Assembly (NCBI GenBank): GCA_017618075.1
Contig: JAFZUY010000038.1
Location: 1 to 64,000, forward strand
DNA: 64,000 nt
From: Lachnospiraceae bacterium
GTDB lineage: Bacteria > Bacillota > Clostridia > Lachnospirales > Lachnospiraceae
Direction: 5' to 3'
Below the pieces are notes generated by a model, which was given only the letters and a program-made list of their open reading frames with translations, was not told the origin of the DNA and searched no databases. Positions 54,632 through 64,000 of this stretch are shown one piece after another (position 1 is the stretch's first letter; every line of letters starts with the position of its first letter). Position numbers and translations under genes: made by a program.

Positions 54632-56212
54632 TTATTTTCCGCTGTCGCCGTAGTTGGAGAGGGCTCTTGCGGAAGGATCGTTGACGTTGCATCCTTTCCA
54701 GGATTTGTTGGGCATCCAGAAGTCTACTATCATCTCAGCCTGGCCGGGATAGTATTTTTCAAAGATTTCCCTGTAAAGAAGCGATTCCTTGGTGAAAGGT
54801 CTCGCATGCGTATATCTTAAAGAGAGTGTTTTAAACTCTTCGTCGGTATACATTTTTTCTGCATATTCCTTAAGGTAGTCAACCATTGAATGACCTACGG
54901 CATCGGAGAATGCAGCTTTCTCTCTGTAGAGAATATCGTGAGGAAGATAATCGCCTTCGAAAGCGTGACGAAGGAGATATTTTCCTTTGTTGTATTTGTT
55001 TAATTTAAGCTCGGGATCTATGGACATTACATATTCGACAAAGTCCAGATCGCCGAAAGGAACTCTGGCTTCAAGAGAGTTAACGCTTATACATCTGTCG
55101 GCACGAAGCACGTCGTACATGTGAAGCTCTCTTACACGCTTTTTGGATTCTTCCTGGAATTCGTAAGCGTTCGGAGCAAAGTCCGTATATTTATAGCCGA
55201 AAAGTTCATCGGAGATTTCGCCTGTCAAAAGCACACGAATATCTGTCTGTTCGTGGATTGCCTTGCAGAGAAGATACATACCCATGCTTGCACGAATCGT
55301 AGTGATATCGAATGTTCCTAAAAGATGTATTACGTCTTCAAGTGAATTGATGACATCTGCGGGAGTCATGAGAACTTCCGTATGGTCGCTTCCGATGTAG
55401 TCGGCAACTTCTTTCGCATATTTTAAATCGATTGCATCCTCGGTCATGCCGATTGCAAAAGTTCTGATGGGTTTATCGCTTTTCTTGGCTGCGATTGCAC
55501 ATACTAAAGATGAATCAAGACCGCCTGATAAAAGAAAACCGACCTTGGCATCTGCGATAAGTCTTTTTTCAACACCTGCGATAAGCTTTTCACGAATGTT
55601 GGTACAGATAACATCGAGTGAATCGCTGTGCACTTCCTTCACTTCCGTCATATCGCGGTATTTAATAAATTCACCGCCTTTGTAGTAATGTCCGGGAGGG
55701 AAGGGCATTATTTTATCGCATATTCCGACTAAGTTCTTTGCTTCGCTTGCAAAAAGAATCACGCCGTTTTTATCATATCCGTAATGAAGCGGTCTGATTC
55801 CGATGGGGTCTCTGGCCGCGATATATTCATTTGTTTTTTTATCATATAAAATCAGGGCAAATTCGGCATCGAGCATCTTAAACATATCCGTGCCGTATTC
55901 TTTGTATAAAGGCAAAAGGATTTCACAGTCCGAATCGCTTTTAAATGTATAGCCCTTTTTCTTAAGTTCTTTTCTTAATGCTTCAAATCCGTATATTTCA
56001 CCGTTGCAGACAACGTAGTTTCCGTCTAATTCAAAGGGCTGCATTCCGGCTTCAGTCAGTCCCATGATGGAAAGACGCTGAAATCCTAAAAGACCGCTGC
56101 CTGTATCTATTATTTTCATTGCATCGGGACCTCTTGATACGGTTTTATCCAGTCCCTTCTTAAGTACATCCTCATCTGCGCTTATATCGCAGTAACCCAT
56201 TATTGAACACAT
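54632..56212 (-). CDS. asnB: Asparagine synthase (glutamine-hydrolysing)
   Basis: A 526-residue enzyme making asparagine from aspartate and glutamine. N-terminal class II amidotransferase with nucleophile Cys2 (MCSIMGYCD) and SRGPDA; the synthetase P-loop is FLLSGGLDSSLVCA; ARVPFGDLDFVEY and KYLLRHAFEGDYLP are typical C-terminal segments. Ribosome-binding site about 8 nt before (AAAGGAAG). Follows amtB after 79 bp that contains a REP-like hairpin. Confidence 0.95.
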   Translation of the reverse strand: MCSIMGYCDISADEDVLKKGLDKTVSRGPDAMKIIDTGSGLLGFQRLSIMGLTEAGMQPFELDGNYVVCNGEIYGFEALRKELKKKGYTFKSDSDCEILLPLYKEYGTDMFKMLDAEFALILYDKKTNEYIAARDPIGIRPLHYGYDKNGVILFASEAKNLVGICDKIMPFPPGHYYKGGEFIKYRDMTEVKEVHSDSLDVICTNIREKLIAGVEKRLIADAKVGFLLSGGLDSSLVCAIAAKKSDKPIRTFAIGMTEDAIDLKYAKEVADYIGSDHTEVLMTPADVINSLEDVIHLLGTFDITTIRASMGMYLLCKAIHEQTDIRVLLTGEISDELFGYKYTDFAPNAYEFQEESKKRVRELHMYDVLRADRCISVNSLEARVPFGDLDFVEYVMSIDPELKLNKYNKGKYLLRHAFEGDYLPHDILYREKAAFSDAVGHSMVDYLKEYAEKMYTDEEFKTLSLRYTHARPFTKESLLYREIFEKYYPGQAEMIVDFWMPNKSWKGCNVNDPSARALSNYGDSGK

Positions 56213-56241
56213 GTTTTTAATCTTCCTTTAAAGTATTTTGA

Positions 56242-56273
56242 GGTGTCAGGCACCCTTGCGGGAGCCCGACACC
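56242..56273. repeat. REP-like hairpin between amtB and asnB
   Basis: GGTGTC-a-GGC-a-CCC (56242-56255) pairs with GGG-a-GCC-c-GACACC (56260-56273) around TTGC, with two mismatches. No U-tract follows on the minus strand, so it is not a typical terminator. It could be a REP-type repeat or an mRNA-stabilising hairpin that tunes asnB relative to amtB. Confidence 0.5.
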
Positions 56274-56291
56274 AATAAGTTTTAAATCTTT

Positions 56292-58058
56292 TTATTCAAC
56301 GTCCTGAAGTGCGTCGAAACCTTCTTCACCGGTACGAACCTTTACAACGTTTTCAACGTCATATACAAAGATCTTGCCGTCACCGATATGTCCGGTATAA
56401 AGGACTTTCTTGGCTGTTTCGATTACGTCTCTTACAGGAACCGCACTGACTACGATATCAACCTGAATCTTAGGCAGTAAGTTTGCTTCGATCTGTACAC
56501 CTCTGTAGTATTCCGGTTTGCCCTTCTGTACGCCGCATCCTAAAACATGGGATACTGTCATACCGGTAATACCGAGTTTCATCATTGCTGTCTTCAAAGA
56601 CTCAAACTTAGCTTCTTTACAGATGATTTCAACTTTGGTGTATTTATGTCCGTCGCTTGAGAATGTAGGCATTTTCTTAACCTCAACAGCTTCTGCAACG
56701 GGAGTGTCGCCTGTAACAGCAACAACCGGTTCGCCTTCAGCACCTTCTTCGATATATTCGGGTAACATTGCAAATCCTGCATATGCCGAAGGAAGACCAT
56801 GTTCTGTTGCATCAAGACCTGTTAATTCTTCTTCTCTTGTTACTCTTAAACCGATAACGGCTTTGATAATAAAGAATGCGATTGTAATTGTAACTGCTGT
56901 CCAGCCTGCTACGGTTACGAAACCAAGTAACTGGATTCCTAAAAGTTTAAATCCGCCGCCGTAGAACAAACCTGCCATCTGAACACCGTTTGCATCTGCA
57001 ATCGAATAACCGGGAGCCGAAGGAGTAGCAAATAAACCTACAGCGATTGTTCCCCAGATACCGTTCATACAGTGAACTGCTACAGCACCTACGGGATCGT
57101 CTATTCTTAATACATAATCAAGGAACCATACACCGAATACTACGAGCAAACCTGATACAGCGCCTATGCATACAGCACCTGCACAGTCTGTTACATCGCA
57201 GGGAGCGGTAATTGCTACAAGACCTGCAAGTGATGCGTTCAGACACATCGAAACATCGGGCTTTTTATATTTGATCCATGTGAAGATCATACAAACAACA
57301 GTTGCAACAGCGGGAGATATGGTTGTTGTAAGGAAAATAGAGCCTAACTGCGGAAGGCTTGTTGCAGCCGCACCGTTGAAACCGTACCAGCCGAACCAGA
57401 GAATGAATACACCCAGAGCGCCGATTGCGATGTTGTGGCCGGGAAAAGCGTTAACTTTAACGATTTTACCCTTTTCGTCTTTTGTAAATTTACCAATACG
57501 TGCACCAAGGATTTTGGCACCTATTAAAGCGGAGATACCACCAACCATGTGAATTGCCGTGGAACCTGCAAAATCATGGAAACCAAGTCCTGCAAGCCAG
57601 CCGCCGCCCCAGATCCAGTGAGCCTCGATGGGGTAAATCAAAGCCGAAATAACAGCAGAATAAATACAGTATGATAAGAATTTTGTTCTTTCAGCCATTG
57701 CACCGGATACGATGGTTGCTGTGGTAGCGCAGAATACCAGGTTGAAAACAAAGGATGAAAAATCAAAATTATCATATGATGTGAAGAGGTCAAATCCGGG
57801 CTTACCGATAAATCCGAATAAATCCTCGCCCATGAGCAATCCGAAACCGATTGCTATAAAAACTACGGTACCGATACAGAAATCCATAAGGTTTTTCATG
57901 ATGATATTTCCTGTATTCTTTGCCCTCGTAAAACCTGCTTCAACCATTGCGAAGCCTGCCTGCATCCAGAACACGAGAGCAGCACCGATAAGGAACCAAA
58001 CTGAGAACACTTCGTTGGAAACTGCTTCTTTCACTGTCATTAATAAAGTCTCATCCAT
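56292..58058 (-). CDS. amtB: Ammonium channel AmtB fused to a PII signalling domain
   Basis: About 588 residues. Residues 1-~430 are an Amt/Rh ammonium channel (AALVFWMQAGFAMVEAGFTRAKN, HMVGGISALIGA, GHNIAIGALGVFILWFGWYGFNG) with eleven helices. After a linker, residues ~470-588 form a PII (GlnK) domain: VSHVLGCGVQKG, the T-loop YYRGVQIEANLLPK, and GDGKIFVYDVENVVKVRTGEEG. The Tyr uridylylated in E. coli (second Tyr of YRGAEY) is Ile here, so uridylylation is unlikely. The start at 58058 is 9 nt from AGGAG; 58067 abuts it. Lies between glnN and asnB. Confidence 0.92.
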   Translation of the reverse strand: MDETLLMTVKEAVSNEVFSVWFLIGAALVFWMQAGFAMVEAGFTRAKNTGNIIMKNLMDFCIGTVVFIAIGFGLLMGEDLFGFIGKPGFDLFTSYDNFDFSSFVFNLVFCATTATIVSGAMAERTKFLSYCIYSAVISALIYPIEAHWIWGGGWLAGLGFHDFAGSTAIHMVGGISALIGAKILGARIGKFTKDEKGKIVKVNAFPGHNIAIGALGVFILWFGWYGFNGAAATSLPQLGSIFLTTTISPAVATVVCMIFTWIKYKKPDVSMCLNASLAGLVAITAPCDVTDCAGAVCIGAVSGLLVVFGVWFLDYVLRIDDPVGAVAVHCMNGIWGTIAVGLFATPSAPGYSIADANGVQMAGLFYGGGFKLLGIQLLGFVTVAGWTAVTITIAFFIIKAVIGLRVTREEELTGLDATEHGLPSAYAGFAMLPEYIEEGAEGEPVVAVTGDTPVAEAVEVKKMPTFSSDGHKYTKVEIICKEAKFESLKTAMMKLGITGMTVSHVLGCGVQKGKPEYYRGVQIEANLLPKIQVDIVVSAVPVRDVIETAKKVLYTGHIGDGKIFVYDVENVVKVRTGEEGFDALQDVE

Positions 58059-58119
58059 ATTATTCATCTCCTTTGTAGTGATTTAACGAAGCAACTCCCC
58101 AATAAGTGTTCGTTAATTG

Positions 58120-60213
58120 TTATACGCCGAATAAAAGATCCGCATATGACGGGAACGGCCAGTATTCTTTGGATGTAAGTGTTTCTGCTTCATCACAAAG
58201 AGCTCTTAATTCCGCCATTTTAGGAATAATCTTATCGCGAATCATTGCAGATTCTTCGATAATATTGCCCGCATTTGAAAGTGATGCGATTTCATCTTTA
58301 AGTTCGTCAGTCTTTGTATATGCTGCATCTGTAATGGCAGATAATTTCTTAACCAGACTGATTTCATATGAATCAGGAATAGAAGAACCGATGCTCTGCT
58401 TTAATGCTGCTCTCTGAGCAAGATCTCCGACATATTTGTCGATTGCGGGAGCAATCTGAGTCTTTGACATAACAACCATTGTATTGGCTTCGATTGTTAC
58501 GCTCTTGCAGTAATTTTCAAGCATGATTTCGCATCTTGATTCAAGTTCTGCTTTGGAGAATACTCCGTGCTTTGTAAGCATTGTTACGTTCTTCTCATCG
58601 AGAAGGTGAGGCATACAGTCGGGTGTTGTCTTGTAGTTTGAAAGACCTCTTACTTCTGTAGCTTCCTTTACCCAGGCATCGTCATAACCGTTGCCGTTAA
58701 AGATAATTCTTTTATGAGCTTTAATAGTCTCTTTGATAAGAGCATGAAGATCGTTTTCAAAATCTGTTGATGCTTCAAGTTTGTCTGCGAAAATCTGAAG
58801 TGATTCTGCAACAGCCGAGTTAAGCATGATGTTTGCACATGCGATACTGTTGGAAGAACCAAGGCTTCTGAATTCGAATTTATTGCCTGTAAATGCGAAG
58901 GGTGATGTACGGTTTCTATCAGTTGTATCCTTGCTGATAGGAGGAAGGATATCTACACCGAGCTGCATTTTCTGCTTGATCATATCTGTGTAAGGCTTGT
59001 CATTTTCGATGGCATCGAGTACTGCGTTAAGTTCGTCGCCAAGGAACATTGATATGATTGCGGGAGGTGCCTCGTTAGCGCCAAGTCTGTGGTCGTTACC
59101 TGCTGTGGCAACCGCAAGTCTTAAAAGATCCTGATAATCATCAACTGCCTTAATTACTGCACAAAGGAATAAAAGGAACTGTGCATTTTCGTAAGGTGTG
59201 GCACCGGGTGACAAGAGGTTCTGTCCAAGGTTAGTGGACATTGACCAGTTGTTGTGCTTACCTGAACCGTTAACGCCTGCGAAAGGCTTCTCATGAAGGA
59301 GGCATACAAGACCATGCTTAAGGGCTGTCTTCTGCATGATTTCCATTGTTAACTGGTTGTGGTCTGTAGCTATATTAGTTGTCTCGTAGATAGGAGCAAG
59401 TTCATGCTGTGCGGGAGCAACTTCGTTATGCTCTGTTTTAGCGAAGATACCGAGTTTCCAGAGTTCTTCGTTGAGGTCTTCCATGTATGCGGCTACTCTG
59501 GGTTTGATAACGCCGAAGTAATGGTCGTCCATTTCCTGACCCTTGGGTGATTTTGCACCGAAGAGTGTTCTGCCCGTCATCTTAAGGTCGAGACGTTTGT
59601 CGTACATTTCTTTTGTTACAAGGAAGTATTCCTGTTCGGGACCAACAGATGTACGTACGTTTTTAACCTGATCGTTACCGAATAATTTAAGAATTCTCAA
59701 GCACTGCTTATTCAGAGCTTCCATGGAACGAAGAAGAGGAGTCTTCTTATCGAGTGCATGTCCGCTGTAAGAACAGAATGCTGTGGGAATACATAATGTT
59801 TTTCCTTTGATAAATGCGTATGATGAAGGATCCCAGGCTGTGTAACCTCTTGCTTCGAATGTTGCACGTAAGCCGCCTGAAGGGAAAGAAGATGCATCGG
59901 GTTCGCCCTTTATCAGTTCTTTTCCGGAGAATTCCATCAGCACGCCGCCGTCGGGAGCGGGAGAGATGAAGCTGTCATGCTTTTCGGCTGTAACACCCGT
60001 CATAGGCTGGAACCAGTGAGTATAATGTGTAGCTCCTTTTGCAACAGCCCATTCCTTCATAGCCTGAGCAACTACGTCTGCAACGCTCGGATCAAGAGGA
60101 GTGTCCTCGTCGATTGTTTTCTTTAATGATGCAAATACCTTTGCCGGAAGTACGGCTTTCATTGTTCTTTCGTCAAATACGAGACTTCCGAAAATATCAT
60201 TAATCTGTGCCAT
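58120..60213 (-). CDS. glnN: Glutamine synthetase type III
   Basis: A 697-residue enzyme of the long GSIII class (GSI is ~450 residues). The ATG at 60213 follows GGAGG; the in-frame codon at 60264 lies within the terminator leader. Typical segments are [67 protein letters not shown] (ATP/glutamate site) and [18 protein letters not shown]. It assimilates ammonia supplied by the fused AmtB next to it. The leader carries the hexaloop/terminator element. Confidence 0.96.
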   Translation of the reverse strand: MAQINDIFGSLVFDERTMKAVLPAKVFASLKKTIDEDTPLDPSVADVVAQAMKEWAVAKGATHYTHWFQPMTGVTAEKHDSFISPAPDGGVLMEFSGKELIKGEPDASSFPSGGLRATFEARGYTAWDPSSYAFIKGKTLCIPTAFCSYSGHALDKKTPLLRSMEALNKQCLRILKLFGNDQVKNVRTSVGPEQEYFLVTKEMYDKRLDLKMTGRTLFGAKSPKGQEMDDHYFGVIKPRVAAYMEDLNEELWKLGIFAKTEHNEVAPAQHELAPIYETTNIATDHNQLTMEIMQKTALKHGLVCLLHEKPFAGVNGSGKHNNWSMSTNLGQNLLSPGATPYENAQFLLFLCAVIKAVDDYQDLLRLAVATAGNDHRLGANEAPPAIISMFLGDELNAVLDAIENDKPYTDMIKQKMQLGVDILPPISKDTTDRNRTSPFAFTGNKFEFRSLGSSNSIACANIMLNSAVAESLQIFADKLEASTDFENDLHALIKETIKAHKRIIFNGNGYDDAWVKEATEVRGLSNYKTTPDCMPHLLDEKNVTMLTKHGVFSKAELESRCEIMLENYCKSVTIEANTMVVMSKTQIAPAIDKYVGDLAQRAALKQSIGSSIPDSYEISLVKKLSAITDAAYTKTDELKDEIASLSNAGNIIEESAMIRDKIIPKMAELRALCDEAETLTSKEYWPFPSYADLLFGV

Positions 60214-60261
60214 AGTTTTTTTCCTCCGTAATAAATTTTTTAGATAGGATTTTTTATTTTT

Positions 60262-60314
60262 CATAAAAGAAAAGACGCCTTAAATGTTTTAAACACTTAA
60301 GACGTCTTTGCCTT
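60262..60314 (-). promoter_or_regulatory. glnN leader: hexaloop hairpin overlapping a terminator
   Basis: On the minus strand AAGGC-AAAGAC-GTCTT (60314 down to 60299) gives the same 5-bp stem and A1/G4 six-base loop as in the purA and gdhA leaders. It overlaps a terminator with a 16-bp stem AAAGACGTCTTAAGTG (60309-60294) / CATTTAAGGCGTCTTT (60286-60271, two G-U pairs) and a TTTTCTTTT tract. It can also act as the gdhA terminator. A promoter of its own (TTGCTA/TAATAT, around 60357-60330) is weak, so glnN may depend on gdhA readthrough. Confidence 0.75.
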
Positions 60315-60346
60315 TTATAATGGGTATATTATTTTTTATTTATCGA

Positions 60347-61708
<1,362 letters not shown>

Positions 61709-61726
61709 TTAAAATCTTTGTGTATA

Positions 61727-61787
61727 AAAGAAAAAGAGCCTTTAATGGATAAAGTAATACCACTTCCATTAAAGACGCCATTGCCTT
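61727..61787 (-). promoter_or_regulatory. gdhA leader: hexaloop hairpin overlapping a terminator
   Basis: On the minus strand AAGGC-AATGGC-GTCTT (61787 down to 61772) precedes a terminator stem GTCTTTAATGG (61776-61766) / CCATTAAAGGC (61748-61738, one G-U) and the tract TCTTTTTCTTTT. The small hairpin and the terminator share GTCTT and exclude each other. About 60 nt of leader lie before the hairpin, but I could not identify a second hexaloop hairpin in it. Confidence 0.75.
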
Positions 61788-61852
61788 TATCACATAATTT
61801 AATTGACTATTGTTTGGAAAGGACTTAAAGTCGCTTTCGCTTCATGCATTGA

Positions 61853-61881
61853 ATACTACATCAGCAATTTTTTTTTGTCAA
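61853..61881 (-). promoter_or_regulatory. gdhA promoter
   Basis: On the minus strand TTGACA (61881-61876), 17-bp spacer, TAGTAT (61858-61853), giving a leader of about 150 nt. Confidence 0.8.
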
Positions 61882-61927
61882 CACTTTTTTTGCAAAAAAT
61901 ATTTTCTAAAAAAATCAGCCCGAATCC

Positions 61928-62578
61928 TTAGAATATGAATGTAGTGGTATAAAGAGCCACAACAAGTCCGACCATTATAATGATAATACCGATAACGGGA
62001 ATTGCTTTTTCCGGACCGGTCAGTGTATTGACAGGTTTGTTTCTGATTGAGGGATTGGCAATCATAGCCACTATACCGAGTATAATGCAAAGTGCGGCTA
62101 CGATACATAAAACCGCCTGAAAACCGACGGTGCAGTCGATCATTAAATACTGATCCGAATAACTCTTATAAAAGCCTTCATATGTTTTGGCATCCACACT
62201 GTCGCCGAAAGCTCTCGACACAGTAGTATCAACTGAACGAACTTTTCCCTTTATTACTACAGGCATATTTTTTGATTTGAGACTTTTAGAAGCTCTTACA
62301 AAATATACAGCATTGTTTTCGTTGTCTGTTGCTGCATAATAATATTCTTTTCCGGTCGGAATAAAACCGTAAGAGTTAGTTACTTCTCCGATGTATTCAA
62401 TATCATCGATTTCAATCTGAACATACTCACCCTTATTTAAAATTCGTTCCGCATCTTTTAGGGGAATGATTCCTGTATAGTGAACAATATTAAGAAACGC
62501 ATTTATGACATACGCCAAAAGTCCGCCGCCGATTAATATAATTGAAAGCACTGTTGAAACAACTTTTTTCTTTCCCAT
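61928..62578 (-). CDS. Hypothetical membrane protein
   Basis: A 216-residue protein with an N-terminal membrane helix (about residues 8-28), an extracytoplasmic domain of about 120 residues (KDAERILNKGEYVQIEIDDIEYIG, YYYAATDNENNAVYFVRASKSL) and two C-terminal helices (about 152-174 and 192-214). Its middle has the beta-rich look of an OB or PH-like fold. No function can be assigned. The AAAGGGGA site precedes the ATG. It is upstream of gdhA but separated from it by the gdhA promoter. Confidence 0.65.
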   Translation of the reverse strand: MGKKKVVSTVLSIILIGGGLLAYVINAFLNIVHYTGIIPLKDAERILNKGEYVQIEIDDIEYIGEVTNSYGFIPTGKEYYYAATDNENNAVYFVRASKSLKSKNMPVVIKGKVRSVDTTVSRAFGDSVDAKTYEGFYKSYSDQYLMIDCTVGFQAVLCIVAALCIILGIVAMIANPSIRNKPVNTLTGPEKAIPVIGIIIIMVGLVVALYTTTFIF

Positions 62579-62964
62579 ATCTATTCCCCTTTAATGAACA
62601 TAACCGTAAAAAAATAAAAAGCATTTTTGATCTGTTTGAAAAATTCTCCCCTTTTACAGAAAAACAAACTCACAAAAATGTCTCTTTTATAATATATATT
62701 TCTGATAAATATCTCAACAGTTTTTTGAAAAAATATTTAATAATTCAAAATCAGAACAAAAGTGAGACAAATACTTGACAGTTGTGGCGAGTTTTAAATA
62801 TACTCAAAGTGTTATTAGGGGTTAAAAGTTATTGAATAATCGGCATCTTATCTTATTTGGCATACATTGAAAGCTTTGCGGAATTTATATTCCGTAAGGC
62901 TTTTTGTTGTTTTGTGGGACAAAATTATTCAATATCTTTGCAGTATGGAGTAAAGGAGGACTTC
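62579..62964 (+). promoter_or_regulatory. Intergenic region with promoter and attenuator-like leader of the secreted CBM protein
   Basis: This 386-bp gap holds a promoter TTGACA (62775-62780), 18-bp spacer, TATACT (62799-62804). About 60 nt later comes a terminator-like hairpin (AAAGC...CGGAAT/ATTCCG...GGCTTTTTG, about 62869-62906), still before the start codon. TATTGAATAAT (62830-62840) and its complement ATTATTCAATA (62924-62934) flank the hairpin and could form a competing long-range stem. 62579-62770 is AT-rich with nothing recognisable. Confidence 0.5.
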
Positions 62965-64000
62965 ATGAAAAAGAAATTATTACGAGTTTTGTCAATGCTT
63001 TTAAGTTTTATTGTTGTTGCTTCATCGATAAACATTAGTTTACCGGTAAAAGCAGAAGGAACTATCCCGTCTGTGTATATTAATCCGTCAAATACACAGG
63101 CAGTTTATACGTACGATGGTTATTACGTAGTTTTTAATCTCAACGGTTCATGGCCCGGTGGTCATAATGTTGGAATACAGATTTATAATACTGGGTCTGA
63201 AACTATAGAAGACTGGACTTTAGAGTCAGATTATTCAAACAATATCAGTAATATATGGAATGCATCCGTGTTAGAAAATGCAAATGGTGTAACCAAACTT
63301 TACCATGATACTTGGAATTCTGTAATCTATCCGAATTCCTGCGTTGAGTTTGGGTTTAGTTCCAATGAAACATTTGCTTCTTTTCCTACATATTTCGGAA
63401 TGCTTGGAAGTGAAATGACAGAAACTAATAATGAATTGTTTTCAATTGACTATAACGTTACAGATGAATGGGAAGATGGTTATACCGGGCAGATTACTAT
63501 AACAAACAATTCGGAAAATGTTATTCGAAATTGGGCGTTGGATTTTTCTTGCAATAATGCCAACATCTCTGTATGGAATGCAAAAATATTATCACATGAA
63601 GGAAGCAGAGTATCTATTGGAAATATGGGATTTAACGCAGACATTAATCCTGCAGAAAGTGTATCTTTTGGATTTATCGTATATAACAAAACAAATAATG
63701 AAGAATTTTATGATTACAATTTGTACGAATCGATAGTTGTTTCAAATGAACCCCAAAGGGAATTGGAACCTTTAGGAGATATAGGAGAAGCTTATTGTAA
63801 AGAACTTCGAGACGAGGATGTTGTTTTTGATGAAGAAACAGGACTTCAATATGTTAAGAATCAAATTCTTATAAGTGCTTATATGGGAACTCCTCGAGAA
63901 GCGATTGAGGAAATAATAGATGAAATAGGAGCTTCAATTGTTGGATATATTGAGATGACTTGTGATTATCAAATAGAGTTTTCTGATAATAAAACTCTCG
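62965..64000 (+). CDS. Secreted protein with CBM2-like modules and a subtilase-type prodomain (3' end outside window)
   Basis: Open to the window edge: 345 codons seen. Residues 1-31 are a signal peptide (KKKLLRVLSMLLSFIVVASS ... VKAEG). Two carbohydrate-binding CBM2-like modules follow (about 40-150 and 160-265), with WTLESDYSNNISNIWNA and WALDFSCNNANISVWNA as matching strands. From about residue 290, YVKNQILISAYMGTPREAI...IVGYIE...DYQIEF resembles the N-terminal prodomain of secreted subtilisin-like proteases. Strong AAAGGAGG site. The catalytic part would lie beyond 64000 and is not seen. Confidence 0.7.
   Translation, partial: MKKKLLRVLSMLLSFIVVASSINISLPVKAEGTIPSVYINPSNTQAVYTYDGYYVVFNLNGSWPGGHNVGIQIYNTGSETIEDWTLESDYSNNISNIWNASVLENANGVTKLYHDTWNSVIYPNSCVEFGFSSNETFASFPTYFGMLGSEMTETNNELFSIDYNVTDEWEDGYTGQITITNNSENVIRNWALDFSCNNANISVWNAKILSHEGSRVSIGNMGFNADINPAESVSFGFIVYNKTNNEEFYDYNLYESIVVSNEPQRELEPLGDIGEAYCKELRDEDVVFDEETGLQYVKNQILISAYMGTPREAIEEIIDEIGASIVGYIEMTCDYQIEFSDNKTL

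Noticed and set aside
61788..61852. A second hexaloop hairpin (P1) in the gdhA leader
   Set aside because: Candidates such as ATAGT/ATTAT (loop of 7) and the GCGAAAGC tetraloop do not give a six-base loop with A1 and G4, so no P1 is claimed.
62811..62964. c-di-GMP riboswitch in the leader of the secreted protein
   Set aside because: The region is before a surface protein and has a terminator-like hairpin, but the GEMM core (CACGCACAGGGCAAACC-type) is absent.

Overview
The window looks like chromosomal DNA of a Lachnospiraceae-type anaerobe (Clostridia). This rests on moderate-to-low GC, strong AGGAGG ribosome-binding sites, a type III glutamine synthetase, an LL-diaminopimelate aminotransferase, a Trp T-box and a TrpB2-type tryptophan synthase. 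It is mostly biosynthetic core with short accessory stretches, and is dense in RNA-based attenuators.

Layout. 1-139: one end of an IS3-family (IS150-like) element. 173-2410 (minus): a membrane protein, a PNPOx-fold protein and an L,D-transpeptidase. 2568-9173 (plus): a membrane-anchored spermidine-synthase-like protein, a MATE exporter, a zinc-ribbon/repeat surface protein, a Nudix hydrolase, a small membrane protein and a DUF697-type GTPase. 9181-17535: a complete shikimate/Phe/Tyr operon (pheA-aroB-aroC-aroE::aroK-aroQ-aroA-tyrA-aroF), headed by a Phe/Tyr-rich leader peptide and a classic four-segment attenuator. 17545-19391: promoter, Trp T-box, trpB2 and terminator. 19504-27866: accessory genes (racemase-like protein, nucleotidyltransferase, CDF and EamA transporters, three GNATs, SAP-domain protein, RmlC-like protein, small ORF). 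27955-30982: metY-cysK behind a Cys-rich leader peptide, followed by an Rrf2 regulator. 31150-39217: galactoside operon (galactokinase, GH2 enzyme, GPH symporter with a large insertion, GH36 alpha-galactosidase). 39295-39903: thrH. 39959-61693 (all minus): a nitrogen/glutamine supercluster, gdhA; glnN-amtB::PII-asnB; purA-guaA-glmS-pyrG-purF-carA-carB-dapF-dapL. 61928-62578: a membrane protein. From 62965: the start of a secreted protein with CBM2-like modules and a subtilase-type prodomain.

How it fits together. Glutamate dehydrogenase, glutamine synthetase and an ammonium channel fused to its own PII sensor make and sense glutamine. Six glutamine amidotransferases (AsnB, GuaA, GlmS, PyrG, PurF, CarA) in the same cluster spend it. 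The gdhA, glnN and purA leaders share a near-identical hairpin (stem AAGGC/GUCUU, six-base loop with A1 and G4) that overlaps an intrinsic terminator. This is the signature of an antitermination regulon resembling ANTAR targets, but with only one hairpin visible. Together with the Phe/Tyr attenuator, the Trp T-box and the Cys leader peptide, four different kinds of 5'-leader control of nitrogen and amino-acid metabolism lie within about 53 kb. The pheA attenuator and the shared nitrogen leader are the most interesting finds. A GC-rich, highly structured 155-bp element between purF and carA is unexplained.
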